Under the pieces are notes generated by a model. That model ran no database searches. It was not told the DNA's origin and saw only the letters and a list, made by a program, of their open reading frames with translations. Below are positions 27,707 through 37,179 of a DNA stretch of 64,000 bases, piece by piece (position 1 is the stretch's first letter; each line of letters begins with the position of its first letter). Made by a program: the position numbers and the translations under genes. The stretch spans positions 240,597-304,596 of the forward strand of contig CAWCSA010000013.1 of the NCBI GenBank assembly GCA_963798015.1, in the 5' to 3' direction. The stretch comes from Roseiarcus sp963798015. GTDB taxonomy: Bacteria > Pseudomonadota > Alphaproteobacteria > Rhizobiales > Beijerinckiaceae.

Positions 27707-28450
27707 TTGTCGAAAATCGTCTCGCCTTTGGTTCGCGGGCTAACCCCCGAAGGAAGACGCATGCTTGCCGAACAACTCCACACTGCTGCAGCCGGAGCGC
27801 GCACCACCGCGTCTCTAGACAATCTTGCCCGCCTGCTCTGGTGCGCCCATGCTGAAGGCCATATCGTCGATCTCGACGCGGACGCCATCAGCGAGGCCAT
27901 CCAGGCCCGCAAGGGCGTCCTCGGCGGAGAAGGGACCCCAGCCAAGCCGAAGGGCGTCCTGGGCCTTTCTAGGGGCTCATCGCACCCACGAGAGAAGATG
28001 TTCGGCCTTGGCCGCCCCAGAGCCCTCGATCGCAACGCCAAGGTCAGGATTATGCACTGGGCACGCTGCCTGAGCCGCAGGACCGAAAAGGGCCGGGCTT
28101 ATGGCGTCGTCACCGCCAAGGCGTTGGCTGTGCTTGAGGCGCTTCTCTGGGCCTTCCACAACGCCAAGAGCGGGCTCTGCTTCCCGTCCTATGAGACGAT
28201 CGCGGAAGCCGCCCACTGCGCCCGATCGACCGTTGCCGAGGCGCTCAAGGCCCTTGAGGAAACAGGAGTTCTGACTTGGGTTCAGCGGATCAAGAGGGTT
28301 CGGGAGCCATGCTCGGACCTTTTAGGCGCTGACGGCTGGCGCTGGCGGGTGCTAAGGACATCCAACGCTTATGTTTTCAACGACCCGTCGCCGGCTGGCG
28401 GCCGGCCAAATGCTTCTAAGTCCGAAACTCCGACTGGAACACCGAATTAA
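27707..28450 (+). CDS. Helix-turn-helix protein, plasmid replication/maintenance type
   Basis: This is a 247-residue protein. The conserved start PLVRGLTPEGRRMLAEQL lies upstream of the first ATG (27761), so initiation at TTG 27707 is preferred, although ATG 27761 has a better ribosome binding site (AGGA). The C-terminal half (residues 145-215) is a winged helix: LCFPSYETIAEAAHCARSTV followed by ALKALEETGVLTWVQRIKR. Proteins of this type are frequent on alphaproteobacterial plasmids and islands and are often called RepA-like or HTH proteins; replication initiation is not proven. It is convergent with the integrase at 28591. Confidence 0.65.
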   Translation: MSKIVSPLVRGLTPEGRRMLAEQLHTAAAGARTTASLDNLARLLWCAHAEGHIVDLDADAISEAIQARKGVLGGEGTPAKPKGVLGLSRGSSHPREKMFGLGRPRALDRNAKVRIMHWARCLSRRTEKGRAYGVVTAKALAVLEALLWAFHNAKSGLCFPSYETIAEAAHCARSTVAEALKALEETGVLTWVQRIKRVREPCSDLLGADGWRWRVLRTSNAYVFNDPSPAGGRPNASKSETPTGTPN

Positions 28451-28513
28451 GTTAGTTTCCCTACGATAGAGAGTGGGCGGCGACAGCGTCTCATCCGGCC
28501 CAAACCATTTTCA

Positions 28514-28533
28514 AGGGCGGTAGACGGCGCCCT
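28514..28533. terminator. Possible bidirectional terminator hairpin
   Basis: The stem AGGGCG/CGCCCT (28514-28519 and 28528-28533) with an 8-base loop lies between the convergent HTH gene and integrase. There is no strong T tail, so the call is weak. Confidence 0.3.
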
Positions 28534-28590
28534 CAAGCCCCTTGGAGCGTGACGGAGCGTTTCACAAGCATGTCACTCGCGTTTCAGGCG

Positions 28591-29763
28591 TTATGGCTGG
28601 CGAGGACGAAATTCAGCTACACGGACCAATGCACCTTTGGTGCGCCTGGCAAAGGCATCGCCGACGGCTACGCGCGCTTCAGCTTCATCTGTGATTTCGA
28701 GCCATCGCAACACTTCGGGCGGGGTCTCACGCGGAGGGGCGGGCGCCGCCAGGCCGCGAATGATCTCTGCTTGCCGGCTCGGGGGAATTGCGCCGTAGCT
28801 CGAAAACGTCGTCAAACAATTTTCGTGGCCAAGATTTTGGGACCAGGCTTTGAATTGCTCGGCGTCAAGCTTGAGCTCATAAGCGAGTTGCACAAGCGAG
28901 TTTCGAAATGAGTGAGGGTTGAAATAGGGCAAACCGGCCCGTGCGCAGGCTTCGCGAAAAAGGTCCCGAACCGGGTTGGCGTTCGCCCAATGAGCGCGAT
29001 CGATCCCGAAGGCTGCAAATTCAAGATTGTCGTCCTGCGCGATCTTCTGTTTAGGAAAAAGCGGGTCGTCCGGACCGAAGCCCTTTTCCTCGCGAAGGTA
29101 CGAAACCCAATCGACGACGATCTGACGAATGTCGTCGCCGACTGGGAAGAACCAGGTCGTAAAGGTCTTCGCGCGTTTGGTGCGAACGTCGCGCGCATCG
29201 TGTTCAATCAACTCGTTTTCCACGTCGATATGTTTGAGTTTGAAAGAGATGATCGCGTTATCCCGGGCGCCAGACAGAATTGCGAAGGCGATGAGCGCGC
29301 GATTACGCCGTTCGATTTCGGTTTCTGCCGGCAAGGCGGCGAGCATGGCCCGGATTTGCTTGATGGTCGGACAAGCCTTGTATCGTCGCGCTGTGGCGAT
29401 CCGCGATAAATTGTCAGGCGCGTTGAAATACTCGGCGTCGGCGAATTTGATTTGCGCGCGATAACCTGGCTCCTGCGCAAGCCAAACAAAGAAGGCTTTA
29501 AGCGCCGCCAGCGTTGAGTGGATCGTCGAAGCCGACAATGGCGCGCCGGTCCGGGCGTTGCACGTCGCCATCAATTGTGCCTTAAAGGCGCGGGCCTGTT
29601 CGATATGAAACTTTCTGAAGTCTCGATGCTTGGAATGGTCTTCGAAGCGAGCGATCGACTTGGCGACAGCGTCGATCGAGGCGTCATCGCGCCCTTTCAC
29701 ATCCTTGAGGAATTGCAGATAGCGGCGCTTGATACGCTCGTTTGCGGCGTTGCATTTAGCCAT
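28591..29763 (-). CDS. Tyrosine recombinase/phage-type integrase
   Basis: This is a 390-residue protein unrelated at a glance to the int1-int3 group. The N-terminal SAM-like domain covers about residues 8-115. The catalytic Arg lies in SGARDNAIISFKLKHID (near 165), the HxxR box is NPHSFRNSLV (near 285), and the last His and Tyr are in LGHENCLTTFSSYGAIP (near 315-325). The C-terminus extends about 60 residues beyond the Tyr. Together with the two small regulators upstream on the same strand (29823-30476) it forms an integration/excision module of an integrative element. The frame is intact. Confidence 0.92.
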   Translation of the reverse strand: MAKCNAANERIKRRYLQFLKDVKGRDDASIDAVAKSIARFEDHSKHRDFRKFHIEQARAFKAQLMATCNARTGAPLSASTIHSTLAALKAFFVWLAQEPGYRAQIKFADAEYFNAPDNLSRIATARRYKACPTIKQIRAMLAALPAETEIERRNRALIAFAILSGARDNAIISFKLKHIDVENELIEHDARDVRTKRAKTFTTWFFPVGDDIRQIVVDWVSYLREEKGFGPDDPLFPKQKIAQDDNLEFAAFGIDRAHWANANPVRDLFREACARAGLPYFNPHSFRNSLVQLAYELKLDAEQFKAWSQNLGHENCLTTFSSYGAIPPSRQAEIIRGLAAPAPPRETPPEVLRWLEITDEAEARVAVGDAFARRTKGALVRVAEFRPRQP

Positions 29764-29822
29764 GTTCGCTGATCCTGTTTGAAGACAACATCTGGGAGGG
29801 TGTCGGAGCTATCGCTTAGGCG

Positions 29823-30239
29823 TCACTCCGCACTCGGAAATGTGATGTCGAGACTGGCGGCAATTTGACTAATCTTGGCGAGACTCACTGCCCGATAGAT
29901 CATCTTGTCGCAGGTCGGGCAGATGCCGCTCAACGCGCCGCGCGTGGCCGTGCGCGGGACATAATGGGCCATCTCGCCAGCTGGCCGTCTTGGGGCTCGA
30001 CAGCCGAGGCAATAGAACTCGCCCGGCTGACAATGCTGCTTGACCGGCTCGCGCGCTCGCATGAACGCGCGGAAATCAATGCCCCGAATCAAATGCGGGC
30101 GCCTCGAATTGGTCGTCGGAAGTCCGGCCGCGATCCATCGACAAATCGTCTGCCTGTGCGCGCCGATCAGGGGGGCAAGCTCGGCGATTTCATAGTTTCG
30201 ATGGATTTTGACGCGGCGGTAGTGGAACCGCCTCGCCAT
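29823..30239 (-). CDS. HTH and zinc-ribbon protein (excision/regulation partner)
   Basis: This is a 138-residue protein. Residues 12-60 read YEIAELAPLIGAHRQTICRW and IAAGLP, a MerR/excisionase-like helix-turn-helix. Residues 70-115 hold two Cys pairs (YCLGCR and ICPTCDK), a zinc ribbon. It lies between the AlpA-like gene and the integrase on the same strand, with 3 bp to the gene upstream, so an excision factor or regulator role is likely from context. Confidence 0.75.
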   Translation of the reverse strand: MARRFHYRRVKIHRNYEIAELAPLIGAHRQTICRWIAAGLPTTNSRRPHLIRGIDFRAFMRAREPVKQHCQPGEFYCLGCRAPRRPAGEMAHYVPRTATRGALSGICPTCDKMIYRAVSLAKISQIAASLDITFPSAE

Positions 30240-30242
30240 GGC

Positions 30243-30476
30243 CTAAGTCGCCCTCTCGATAAGGGTGGGGATGTCGTCGACCTTCCAGGTCGTGGTGCTC
30301 GGTCCGAGGTTCACGAGCTTTGGAAATTGCCCCGTCTTGATTCCTGCCGACCATGTCGAGCGTCCGACCGGGATCGGTTCATGGGGGGCCAGGATCGACG
30401 TAAGCCGGACGAAGCCGGCTCGCGGAAGGTGGTCTTTAATCTGTCTTGACGTATCAGTCGTATCGAAGCTGTGCAT
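30243..30476 (-). CDS. AlpA-like small DNA-binding regulator
   Basis: This is a 77-residue protein with GFVRLTSILAPHEPIPVGRS then TWSAGIKTGQFPKLVNLGPS and WKVDDIPTLIER. The pattern is that of AlpA/phage excisionase-type winged helices (RLTxIL...S.S.W..GIK.G.FP). It is the first gene of the integrase module. Confidence 0.75.
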   Translation of the reverse strand: MHSFDTTDTSRQIKDHLPRAGFVRLTSILAPHEPIPVGRSTWSAGIKTGQFPKLVNLGPSTTTWKVDDIPTLIERAT

Positions 30477-30588
30477 AGAACCCTATCCGTTCGAGGACGG
30501 CGCAGGCAGCGACGTTTTGCTTGAAATCGTCGCCGCCGCTGATAGGGTTGATCCGCTCCGATCAAGAGCGCGGGAATCAACCCCCGTA

Positions 30589-30628
30589 AAGAGCCGCTTT
30601 GCTGGCAGGCATTGCGGCTCTTCTTTTG
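30589..30628 (+). terminator. Rho-independent terminator
   Basis: A perfect 9-bp stem AAGAGCCGC (30589-30597) / GCGGCTCTT (30614-30622) is followed by CTTTTG. It points rightwards on the plus strand and sits 11 bp before block 1 copy 2 begins. No plus-strand gene ends just upstream, so it may be a leftover from a gene removed by rearrangement. Confidence 0.65.
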
Positions 30629-31002
30629 CGCCGGACTAACATCATCCATCAGACGCTGTTGTGTCCGATTAGTAGGATAGAGATTGCCGTCGGGTAGAGA
30701 AGCCCCGTGTCAGGTCGGGAATGGGTTTTCCCCGTTATCCTCATCGCACCCGTGCAAGCACTTGACATATCGAGCGGACTTCTTCCGCATCCACAGACTT
30801 ATCAACATTAACAATATTGTGTTGTATTGGGAAGCCGATCCGTAACAGGACTGGCAAGCTCCACAAGGCGATCACGTCGGACGAAACAAGATCGTCAGCT
30901 TGGCCTAGCGGCTGCTCAGCCTTGTCATAGTGGGGCGGGCGAAGTAGCGGCGGCGGGTCCGGCAGAAGCGGAAGGGCACGCTGGTCGCGAGTTGGTTCGT
31001 CC

Positions 31003-31107
31003 GTGTTGTACACGCCTGCAGAAGTGCGGGCGCTCACGCCGGTCCGCGAAAGCGTCGAGAAGCGGGCGTTCCTGCCTGACCTTCGGGATGTCTTTCTCTG
31101 CCATGTC
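31003..31107 (+). pseudogene. TIR-domain protein, 5' part (copy 2)
   Basis: Identical to 922-1026 in frame, except that the two bases next to the transposon read TC instead of GA, so the last codon before the transposon (GTC) would no longer read as the copy 1 Gly. The gene is interrupted by the Tn3 element. Confidence 0.7.
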
Positions 31108-31175
31108 GGGGTCAACGTGGAATTTTCCCGAAAGAGCACGCTAAGGGTGTGTCTGCGATCGGGCATGGGTTTCCG

Positions 31176-31412
31176 CTACCGAAGCCGCTGATTTTTTCGT
31201 TTGGCGGTCTCGGCGGTCGCCTGGCTGAACAGGTGGCGAGGGATGTTGATCAGCGCGAACCGCCGCCGTTCTTCGGGCAATTCGGCGGTGTCGGCCTCGA
31301 CGAATATCTCAATGGTCTCGTCGCTGGCATAAACTTCGACACGCAACGCGCAGCTCTCGAAATCGACTTCGTGACGCCGTCCAGATTTACCGCGAATAAT
31401 TGCATGGGACAT
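31176..31412 (-). CDS. Small unknown Tn3 passenger protein (copy 2)
   Basis: Identical 78-residue frame to 1095-1331, following the resolvase on the same strand. Domain unknown. Confidence 0.5.
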   Translation of the reverse strand: MSHAIIRGKSGRRHEVDFESCALRVEVYASDETIEIFVEADTAELPEERRRFALINIPRHLFSQATAETAKRKNQRLR

Positions 31413-31449
31413 TTGCGTTCCTACGAGAGGCTGAAGGGATAGGAAGGCG

Positions 31450-32028
31450 TCAAGGCAAGCCTTCGATATGTTCCGAGACTGTCTGAGCGAGCGCGGCGTA
31501 GAGCGCTGTCTTGCCGACTTTGATGCGAGCCGCAGCTTCGCGAACCGTAAGACCCTGGGCGACAAGCGTTTGAGCGCGCCGGAGCTTTTCGTCAGTCACG
31601 ACGGGTTTGCGCCCGCCCCGGCGACCGCGGGCCATCGCCGCATCGAGGCCGGCGCGAGTTCGTTCGCGGATGAGGTCGCGCTCGAACTGTCCGAGCGCGC
31701 CGAAAATGTGAAAGATGAGCCGTCCGCCTGGCGTCGTGGTGTCGATCGCTTCTGTCAGAGAGCGGAAGCTGACGCCGCGCGCTTCCAGGCCGTTCACCGT
31801 CTCGATCAAGTGCGGCAACGAACGGCCGAGCCGATCGAGCTTCCACACCGTCAGGATATCGCCGTTTCGCACGAAGCTCAGCGCAGCTTTCAGTCCAGGG
31901 CGGTCGGCTTTGGCTCCGGACGCTTTGTCCTCGAACACGCGCGCGCAGCCGGCTTTGGAAAGGGCGTCTAGCTGCAAGGCCAAGTCCTGGTCGGTCGTCG
32001 ACACTCTCGCATAGCCGATAGCCGCCAT
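31450..32028 (-). CDS. tnpR: Tn3 serine resolvase TnpR (copy 2)
   Basis: Identical to 1369-1947: 192 residues, catalytic Ser10 in YARVST, C-terminal helix-turn-helix. The intergenic putative res (32029-32164) is also conserved apart from one base. Confidence 0.95.
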   Translation of the reverse strand: MAAIGYARVSTTDQDLALQLDALSKAGCARVFEDKASGAKADRPGLKAALSFVRNGDILTVWKLDRLGRSLPHLIETVNGLEARGVSFRSLTEAIDTTTPGGRLIFHIFGALGQFERDLIRERTRAGLDAAMARGRRGGRKPVVTDEKLRRAQTLVAQGLTVREAAARIKVGKTALYAALAQTVSEHIEGLP

Positions 32029-32164
32029 CCCGCGTCCTTTTGTCCGGAAATCCGTCCGATAATCTACTTGTCCCGAAACCCGTCGTCAAAGGTGTTGACG
32101 GACACGTGCAGAGTTGGCCGGCAAATGATCGAAAGGCGGTCACGAGCACGAACAAAGGCGCGGC

Positions 32165-35140
32165 ATGAAAAAGCACGAAATCCTCTCGCCGCAGTCGCGC
32201 GCGGCGCTGTTTGATCCGCCGACGGACCCGGCCGCGATCGTCCGCCGCTACACGTTTTCGCCCGAGGACTCAGCGCTGATTCGCCAACGGCGGCGCGCCG
32301 CCAATCGGATTGGGTTCGCGATTCAGCTCGCATACTTTCGCCATCCGGGTCGGATCATGCGCGTCGACGAGGCTCCGCCCGAAGACATGCTGACTTTCAT
32401 CGCCGGGCAGATTGACGCTCATCCAGGAGACTTTCGCGACTATGCGGGCCGCGCTCAAACCCGACGCGAGCATATCGCCGAATTGCAAATCAGCTTGAAT
32501 GTCAGGCTTTCCCGCAGCCATGACGTGCGGCCTCTTCTTTCCGTCGCGATGAGTGAAGCGGTCGGAACGGATCGCGGCGTCACAATCGTTGCGGCCATGG
32601 TCGGATATTTGCGCGAGCATTACATCCTGTTGCCATCGCCATGGGAACTGGAGCGTCTCGCCCTGGCGGCGCGCGCGCTCGCCCGCAAACGCGCTCACAG
32701 GAACCTCGTCGAAGGCCTATCGCCACAGACGATCGCAGGATTGGAGGCCATGCTCGTCGTCACCGACGACGAAGACCGCACGCCGCTCGCGTGGTTGCGG
32801 GATTGGCCAGAAGCGCCGCGCCAAAGAAATCTCGTCGCCCTCGTCGAGCGGTTGCAAGCGGTGCGAAAACGCGGCGTCGGAGCGGATCGCGAGAAGCGCA
32901 TTCACCGCGCGCGGTACGCGGCAATCGCCCGCGAACTCGCCATCCTCGTTCCCCGCGACATCTCGCGTTTCGACACAGCCCGCCGTCTCGCGACACTGGC
33001 GGTGTTCGCGCGTGAGATGGAGGCCATTCTCACCGACGCCGCGCTCGCCATGTTCGACAAGATGCTAGGCGCTGTCTTCCGCCGCGCCGACCGCGCCTAC
33101 AAAGACAACGTGGTCGATCGTGCGAGGACGCTCGACGCCTCGGCGCGGGCCTTGCTCGGCATGGCCAAGGCCATGCTCGCCGCCAAGGCGAAGAACGAAG
33201 ACCAGGTCGCCGCCGTCGAACGGGCGCTCGGCTGGGAACGTCTCAAAATCCTGGTTTCCGAGGCCGAAGCGGTCGTCGCCGAGACGCGACCGGACAATCT
33301 CGGCGAGGTCGTCGAGCGGTATGCGAGCGTGCGGCGCATGTCGCCGATCATCCTCGGGGCTTTCGCCTTTCGATCATGGAGAGACAATGATCCGTTGCTC
33401 GCCGCGCTTGACCTGGTGCGCGAGCTTCATGCGATCGGCGCGAAGAAACTCCCGCCGCATCCACCGACATCTTTCCTGAGACCGGTATGGCGCAAGGTCG
33501 TCAAAACCGAGGTCGGGATCGATCGCAGAGCCTATGAAGTCGCGGTCATGATGGCGTTGCGCGAACGGCTGCAATCGGGCGACGTCTGGGTCGAAGGCAG
33601 CCGTGCGTTTCGCGCTTTCGACGACTTTCTACTGCCTCGCGACGCTTTCGAGAACCGCCGGAAAATCGGCGAATTGGGTCTCGCCGTCGCCGATCGTTTC
33701 GAGGATTGGCGCGATGAAAAAACCAAACGTCTGGAAACCCGCCTTCGCGAGGTCGATGCGCTTGCCGCCGCAGGCGAGCTGCCAGAGGCCTCGCTCACCG
33801 AGGATGGCCTGTCGATCAGCCCTATTCGCAAGAATGAGAACGAGGCGGCCGACGCGGTCATCCGTCGGCTCTACGCGATGTTGCCGCGTCTGCGCGTCAC
33901 CGAGCTTTTCGCGGAAATCCACGGCTGGACGGGCTTCGCCGACAGCTTCGCGCATCTGCGCACGGGCGCGCCGCCGGACGATGCGCGAGCTTTGATGACC
34001 ACTGTACTCGCCGACGCCACCAATCTCGGCCTGACGCGCATGGCCCGCAGTTCCGGGACTTTCAGCCATTCCCGGCTGTTATGGGTCGCCGAATGGCATG
34101 TGCGCGATGAGACCTATCAGGCCGCGCTCGCCTGTCTCGTCGACGCCATTCATGCCCACCCCTTCTCCAGGATATGGGGCGACGGCGACACATCGTCGTC
34201 CGACGGCCAGTTTTTCCGCGCCGGCGGACATGGCGAGGCCCGCGCCGACTACAACGCCAAATACGGATCGGAGCCGGGCGTGAAATTCTACACTCACGTT
34301 TCCGATCGCTACGCGCCGTTCTATTCCAAGGTCATCGCCGCGAACGCCAGTGAAGCCGCGCACGTTCTCGACGGATTGATGCACCACGAAAGCGCGATCG
34401 ACATCCGCGAGCATTACACCGACACCGCTGGCGCGATCGATCACGTATTCGGCCTCTGCCACCTGCTGGGATTCCGCTTCGCGCCGCGCATTCGCGATCT
34501 CGCCGACCGGAGGCTCTATATCGCCGGCGCGCGCGGCGCTTACAAAGCGCTCGATCCCGTGATCGGGGGCGGACTGGATTTGCGCGTCGTCGGCGAGAAC
34601 TGGGATGAAATCCTGCGCTTGGCCGCTTCGATCAAAGCGGGAACGGTTGCGCCTTCGGCGATCCTGCGCCGCCTCGCCGCCTATCCTCGACAGAACGCGC
34701 TCGCCAAAACGCTACGCGAAATCGGCCGTCTGGAGCGCACTCTGTTGACGCTCGACTGGATCAGCGACCCCGCCCTGCGCCGGCGAACCAACGCCGGGCT
34801 CAACAAGGGCGAGGCTCGCAATGCGCTCGCGCGCGCCGTGTTCTTTCATCGTCTCGGCGAAATCCGCGACCGGACCTTCGAGAACCAGCGCTACCGCGCC
34901 TCTGGCCTCAATCTCGCCGTCGCCGCAATCATCCTTTGGAACACCGTCTATCTCGGCCGCGCCGTCGATGAGCTGCGCTCGCGTGGCGAAATCATTCCCG
35001 ACGATCTTCTCGCTCACGTCGCGCCGCTCGGTTGGGAGCATATCGCGTTCAACGGCGATTACGTCTGGCCCGCCGAGCCGCTTGGAAATGCTTTCCGGCC
35101 CCTACGAAATCCGCGCGCCGAGTTCCTCGATGCGGCTTAG
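32165..35140 (+). CDS. tnpA: Tn3-family transposase TnpA (copy 2)
   Basis: 991 residues, the same as the copy at 2084-5059 except Ser for Leu near residue 36 (EDSALI versus EDLALI). All catalytic motifs are present and the stop lies in the right inverted repeat. Confidence 0.96.
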   Translation: MKKHEILSPQSRAALFDPPTDPAAIVRRYTFSPEDSALIRQRRRAANRIGFAIQLAYFRHPGRIMRVDEAPPEDMLTFIAGQIDAHPGDFRDYAGRAQTRREHIAELQISLNVRLSRSHDVRPLLSVAMSEAVGTDRGVTIVAAMVGYLREHYILLPSPWELERLALAARALARKRAHRNLVEGLSPQTIAGLEAMLVVTDDEDRTPLAWLRDWPEAPRQRNLVALVERLQAVRKRGVGADREKRIHRARYAAIARELAILVPRDISRFDTARRLATLAVFAREMEAILTDAALAMFDKMLGAVFRRADRAYKDNVVDRARTLDASARALLGMAKAMLAAKAKNEDQVAAVERALGWERLKILVSEAEAVVAETRPDNLGEVVERYASVRRMSPIILGAFAFRSWRDNDPLLAALDLVRELHAIGAKKLPPHPPTSFLRPVWRKVVKTEVGIDRRAYEVAVMMALRERLQSGDVWVEGSRAFRAFDDFLLPRDAFENRRKIGELGLAVADRFEDWRDEKTKRLETRLREVDALAAAGELPEASLTEDGLSISPIRKNENEAADAVIRRLYAMLPRLRVTELFAEIHGWTGFADSFAHLRTGAPPDDARALMTTVLADATNLGLTRMARSSGTFSHSRLLWVAEWHVRDETYQAALACLVDAIHAHPFSRIWGDGDTSSSDGQFFRAGGHGEARADYNAKYGSEPGVKFYTHVSDRYAPFYSKVIAANASEAAHVLDGLMHHESAIDIREHYTDTAGAIDHVFGLCHLLGFRFAPRIRDLADRRLYIAGARGAYKALDPVIGGGLDLRVVGENWDEILRLAASIKAGTVAPSAILRRLAAYPRQNALAKTLREIGRLERTLLTLDWISDPALRRRTNAGLNKGEARNALARAVFFHRLGEIRDRTFENQRYRASGLNLAVAAIILWNTVYLGRAVDELRSRGEIIPDDLLAHVAPLGWEHIAFNGDYVWPAEPLGNAFRPLRNPRAEFLDAA

Positions 35141-35178
35141 CGTGCTCTTTCGGGAAGAGTCCACGATGACCCCATGGA

Positions 35179-35364
35179 TGGGGCGACCGGCAGGGAGTCG
35201 CCAAGCAGCTGCACGATGCATTTGAGTTGCGCGGTGTCTCAGTCTGGTCAGCGAGAAGGACGTTGGCCTTGGCGCGGTTGCTCCGCGCCCTCGACAGGGG
35301 CTTGGCGAATTCGCGGATCGGGATTGTACAGGTAACCCCGGCGCTCCTGCGCCAACTCCCAGCT
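35179..35364 (+). pseudogene. TIR-domain protein, 3' part (copy 2)
   Basis: Same as 5098-5283, including the indels around the SEKD-type motif and the abrupt junction to the tnpA fragment. Confidence 0.7.
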
Positions 35365-35480
35365 TCGCTCACGTCGCGCCGCTCGGTTGGGAGCATATCG
35401 CGTTCAACGGCGATTACGTCTGGCCCGCCGAGCCGCTTGATCCGCATCTTTCTCGACCGCTTGCCGATTGGCGGGGTTAG
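35365..35480 (+). pseudogene. Orphan tnpA 3' fragment (copy 2)
   Basis: Same as 5284-5399: 77 bp shared with the tnpA C-terminal coding region, then a different short tail. Confidence 0.75.
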
Positions 35481-35608
35481 CGGCGTCGTGCTGTTATCGC
35501 CATTCGGCACTTTGCCGCCCTTGCCCGAGCTACCGCCGAGCCGGCCAGGCGAGGTTGCCGACTTCGATCCGCTCGACCGCTATTAGACAGCTGGCTGCGA
35601 GCAGCACG

Positions 35609-36388
35609 CTATCTCCGTTCCGCAATGGCGAGCACGCGGTCGATGGCTTCCGGCGCTATGTGCACAGGACCGCTGAACGGATGGTCGAGCGTGATGATGA
35701 CGATCAGGCCGGACGCGAGAACGATGGACAGGATCGCCGTCATCGCGAGGTGCGCGGGCGCATTGGGGCTGCCGAAAAACAGGGCGAAGCAGACGGTGAG
35801 ACCGGCGCCCGCGAAGAGCGTGATCCAAATGATCTCAGGTACGAGTCCGGTCGACAAATGAAGGCGCATGCGGCGGGCCAAGGTCAGATTGTCAATTTGG
35901 GCAAAGACCTCGTTCATGTCGGGAACGCTGCGGGTCCCTGCGCGATTGAGCGCCATGGCGGCGCGGTAGAGGTCACCTAACCCGTCGGTTGTCTTGGTGT
36001 CCTCAATATCGGTCGCCATGGCCGGCCAGTCGCTTTCGATAACCAGCTTGAGATATCGAACAAGGCTTTCGCGCAGCCGGGCGGCTTCCGGCTCCGGCCC
36101 CTCGGAGTAATAGAACAACGCGGCGGCGGCGGCGGATTCCTTTGCGACCGAGGTCTGGCCCTCGCTGAATTTGTCCCAGACCGCAATGACGACAAAGGCG
36201 AGCAGCACCGCGTAAACCACGCCGATGATCGCGAAAATGAACCCGGCGACCTCGTTATTGAGGGCGAGCTTGTCGGCTCCGACCGAGCGCCGGATGAAAA
36301 TCTGGAATCCGATCGCGACGCCCGTCGGGATCACGACCACGGCAAGAATGAGTGCCCAGAGAGGGAGCTCCGACAAGAAATTAGACAT
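35609..36388 (-). CDS. DUF4239 integral membrane protein (copy 2)
   Basis: Identical to 5528-6307: 259 residues, four transmembrane helices, large central loop. Confidence 0.85.
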   Translation of the reverse strand: MSNFLSELPLWALILAVVVIPTGVAIGFQIFIRRSVGADKLALNNEVAGFIFAIIGVVYAVLLAFVVIAVWDKFSEGQTSVAKESAAAAALFYYSEGPEPEAARLRESLVRYLKLVIESDWPAMATDIEDTKTTDGLGDLYRAAMALNRAGTRSVPDMNEVFAQIDNLTLARRMRLHLSTGLVPEIIWITLFAGAGLTVCFALFFGSPNAPAHLAMTAILSIVLASGLIVIITLDHPFSGPVHIAPEAIDRVLAIAERR

Positions 36389-36496
36389 TGCGATTGACCC
36401 CCGCGCGTGACGTCAGCCCCGCGACGCCGCCCATTCCTTTAGTGCAAAGCGACTGTCGCTGAAAAACTCCTTTGTCCGCCGGGGGCGGAATTTTCG

Positions 36497-37001
36497 TCAT
36501 CGCGCGGCGTGGTACGGATCGGGACGGGCGCCGGCGCGCAGATATTGCGGCCGGATCCGCCGGTAGCCGTAGCGGCCGTAAGCCTTGGCCAGCTCGACGA
36601 TGTCGGCGGTCAACGCCAACTCGTCATCGCGGCCGCGGGCGGGCTTGCGCTGGGTGGACCGGGGTTGCCGGAGCACCGCGCACGCGCGACGCTCCGACAC
36701 CCTCAGCTCGGCCTTGATCCTGTCAACGCAGGCCCGGCGACGGGCGGGGCTTAGAAGTTTCCCCGGGCGGCCTCCGTCAGGATCAGCTTGTCCAAGGTGA
36801 GGTCCGACACCGCTCGCCGGAGCCGCGTATTCTCCAGTTCCAAATCCTTCAGACGCCTCACCTAGTCGCTCTTCAGACCGCCATACTCCGCCCGCCAGCG
36901 GAAGTAAGTCGTCTCCGTCACCGAGATCGTCTTCACCGCCTCGGCGATCGACTTGCCCTGACCCGTCAGGACATCAACCTGACGCAACTTGGCAGACGAT
37001 C
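36497..37001 (-). pseudogene. IS3-family OrfA/OrfB remnant (copy 2)
   Basis: Same as 6416-6920, with the same in-frame TAG in OrfA and the same loss of the OrfB catalytic domain. A long minus-strand frame crossing from the next region into this remnant (to 37668) is an artefact. Confidence 0.8.
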
Positions 37002-37074
37002 CGCCCGTTCCTGCCGTTCGGTCAACGGTCACGATCGGCCCCTTGCGGCCTTGGCCCCCTACCCGGAAGTTTTT

Positions 37075-37102
37075 ACTCTTGATAACAGATTTTATCAAGA
37101 GT
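37075..37102. repeat. Perfect 11-6-11 dif-like palindrome
   Basis: The left arm ACTCTTGATAA (37075-37085), spacer CAGATT (37086-37091) and right arm TTATCAAGAGT (37092-37102) give an inverted repeat without mismatches. The geometry and the ATAA/TTAT inner ends are those of XerCD sites. It marks the right border of block 1. A terminator is less likely because no T tail follows. Confidence 0.65.
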
Positions 37103-37179
37103 CCTAAGAAGGGGAGCCTGAAACACGGGGTGGGGCTTGAATGGGAAAGAGGGGAGCAAAGGGGGGCAATAAATAAACC

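Larger units (their letters stand above)
31108..35173 (+). mobile_element. Tn3-family transposon, copy 2
   Basis: This is the same 4066-bp element as 1027-5092. The left flank is ATGTC (31103-31107) and the right flank ATGGA (35174-35178), so the target duplication is imperfect here. The left inverted repeat carries one extra C-to-T change. Both tnpA and tnpR are open. Confidence 0.95.
30639..37097. repeat. Block 1, copy 2
   Basis: This is a direct repeat of 558-7016. Its right border ends inside the dif-like palindrome 37075-37102, which is complete here. Gene content is the same as copy 1. Confidence 0.95.

Noticed and set aside
30589..30628. Hairpin as a possible recombination site
   Set aside because: A 9-bp stem with a 16-base loop and T tail fits a terminator better than an 11-6-11 site.
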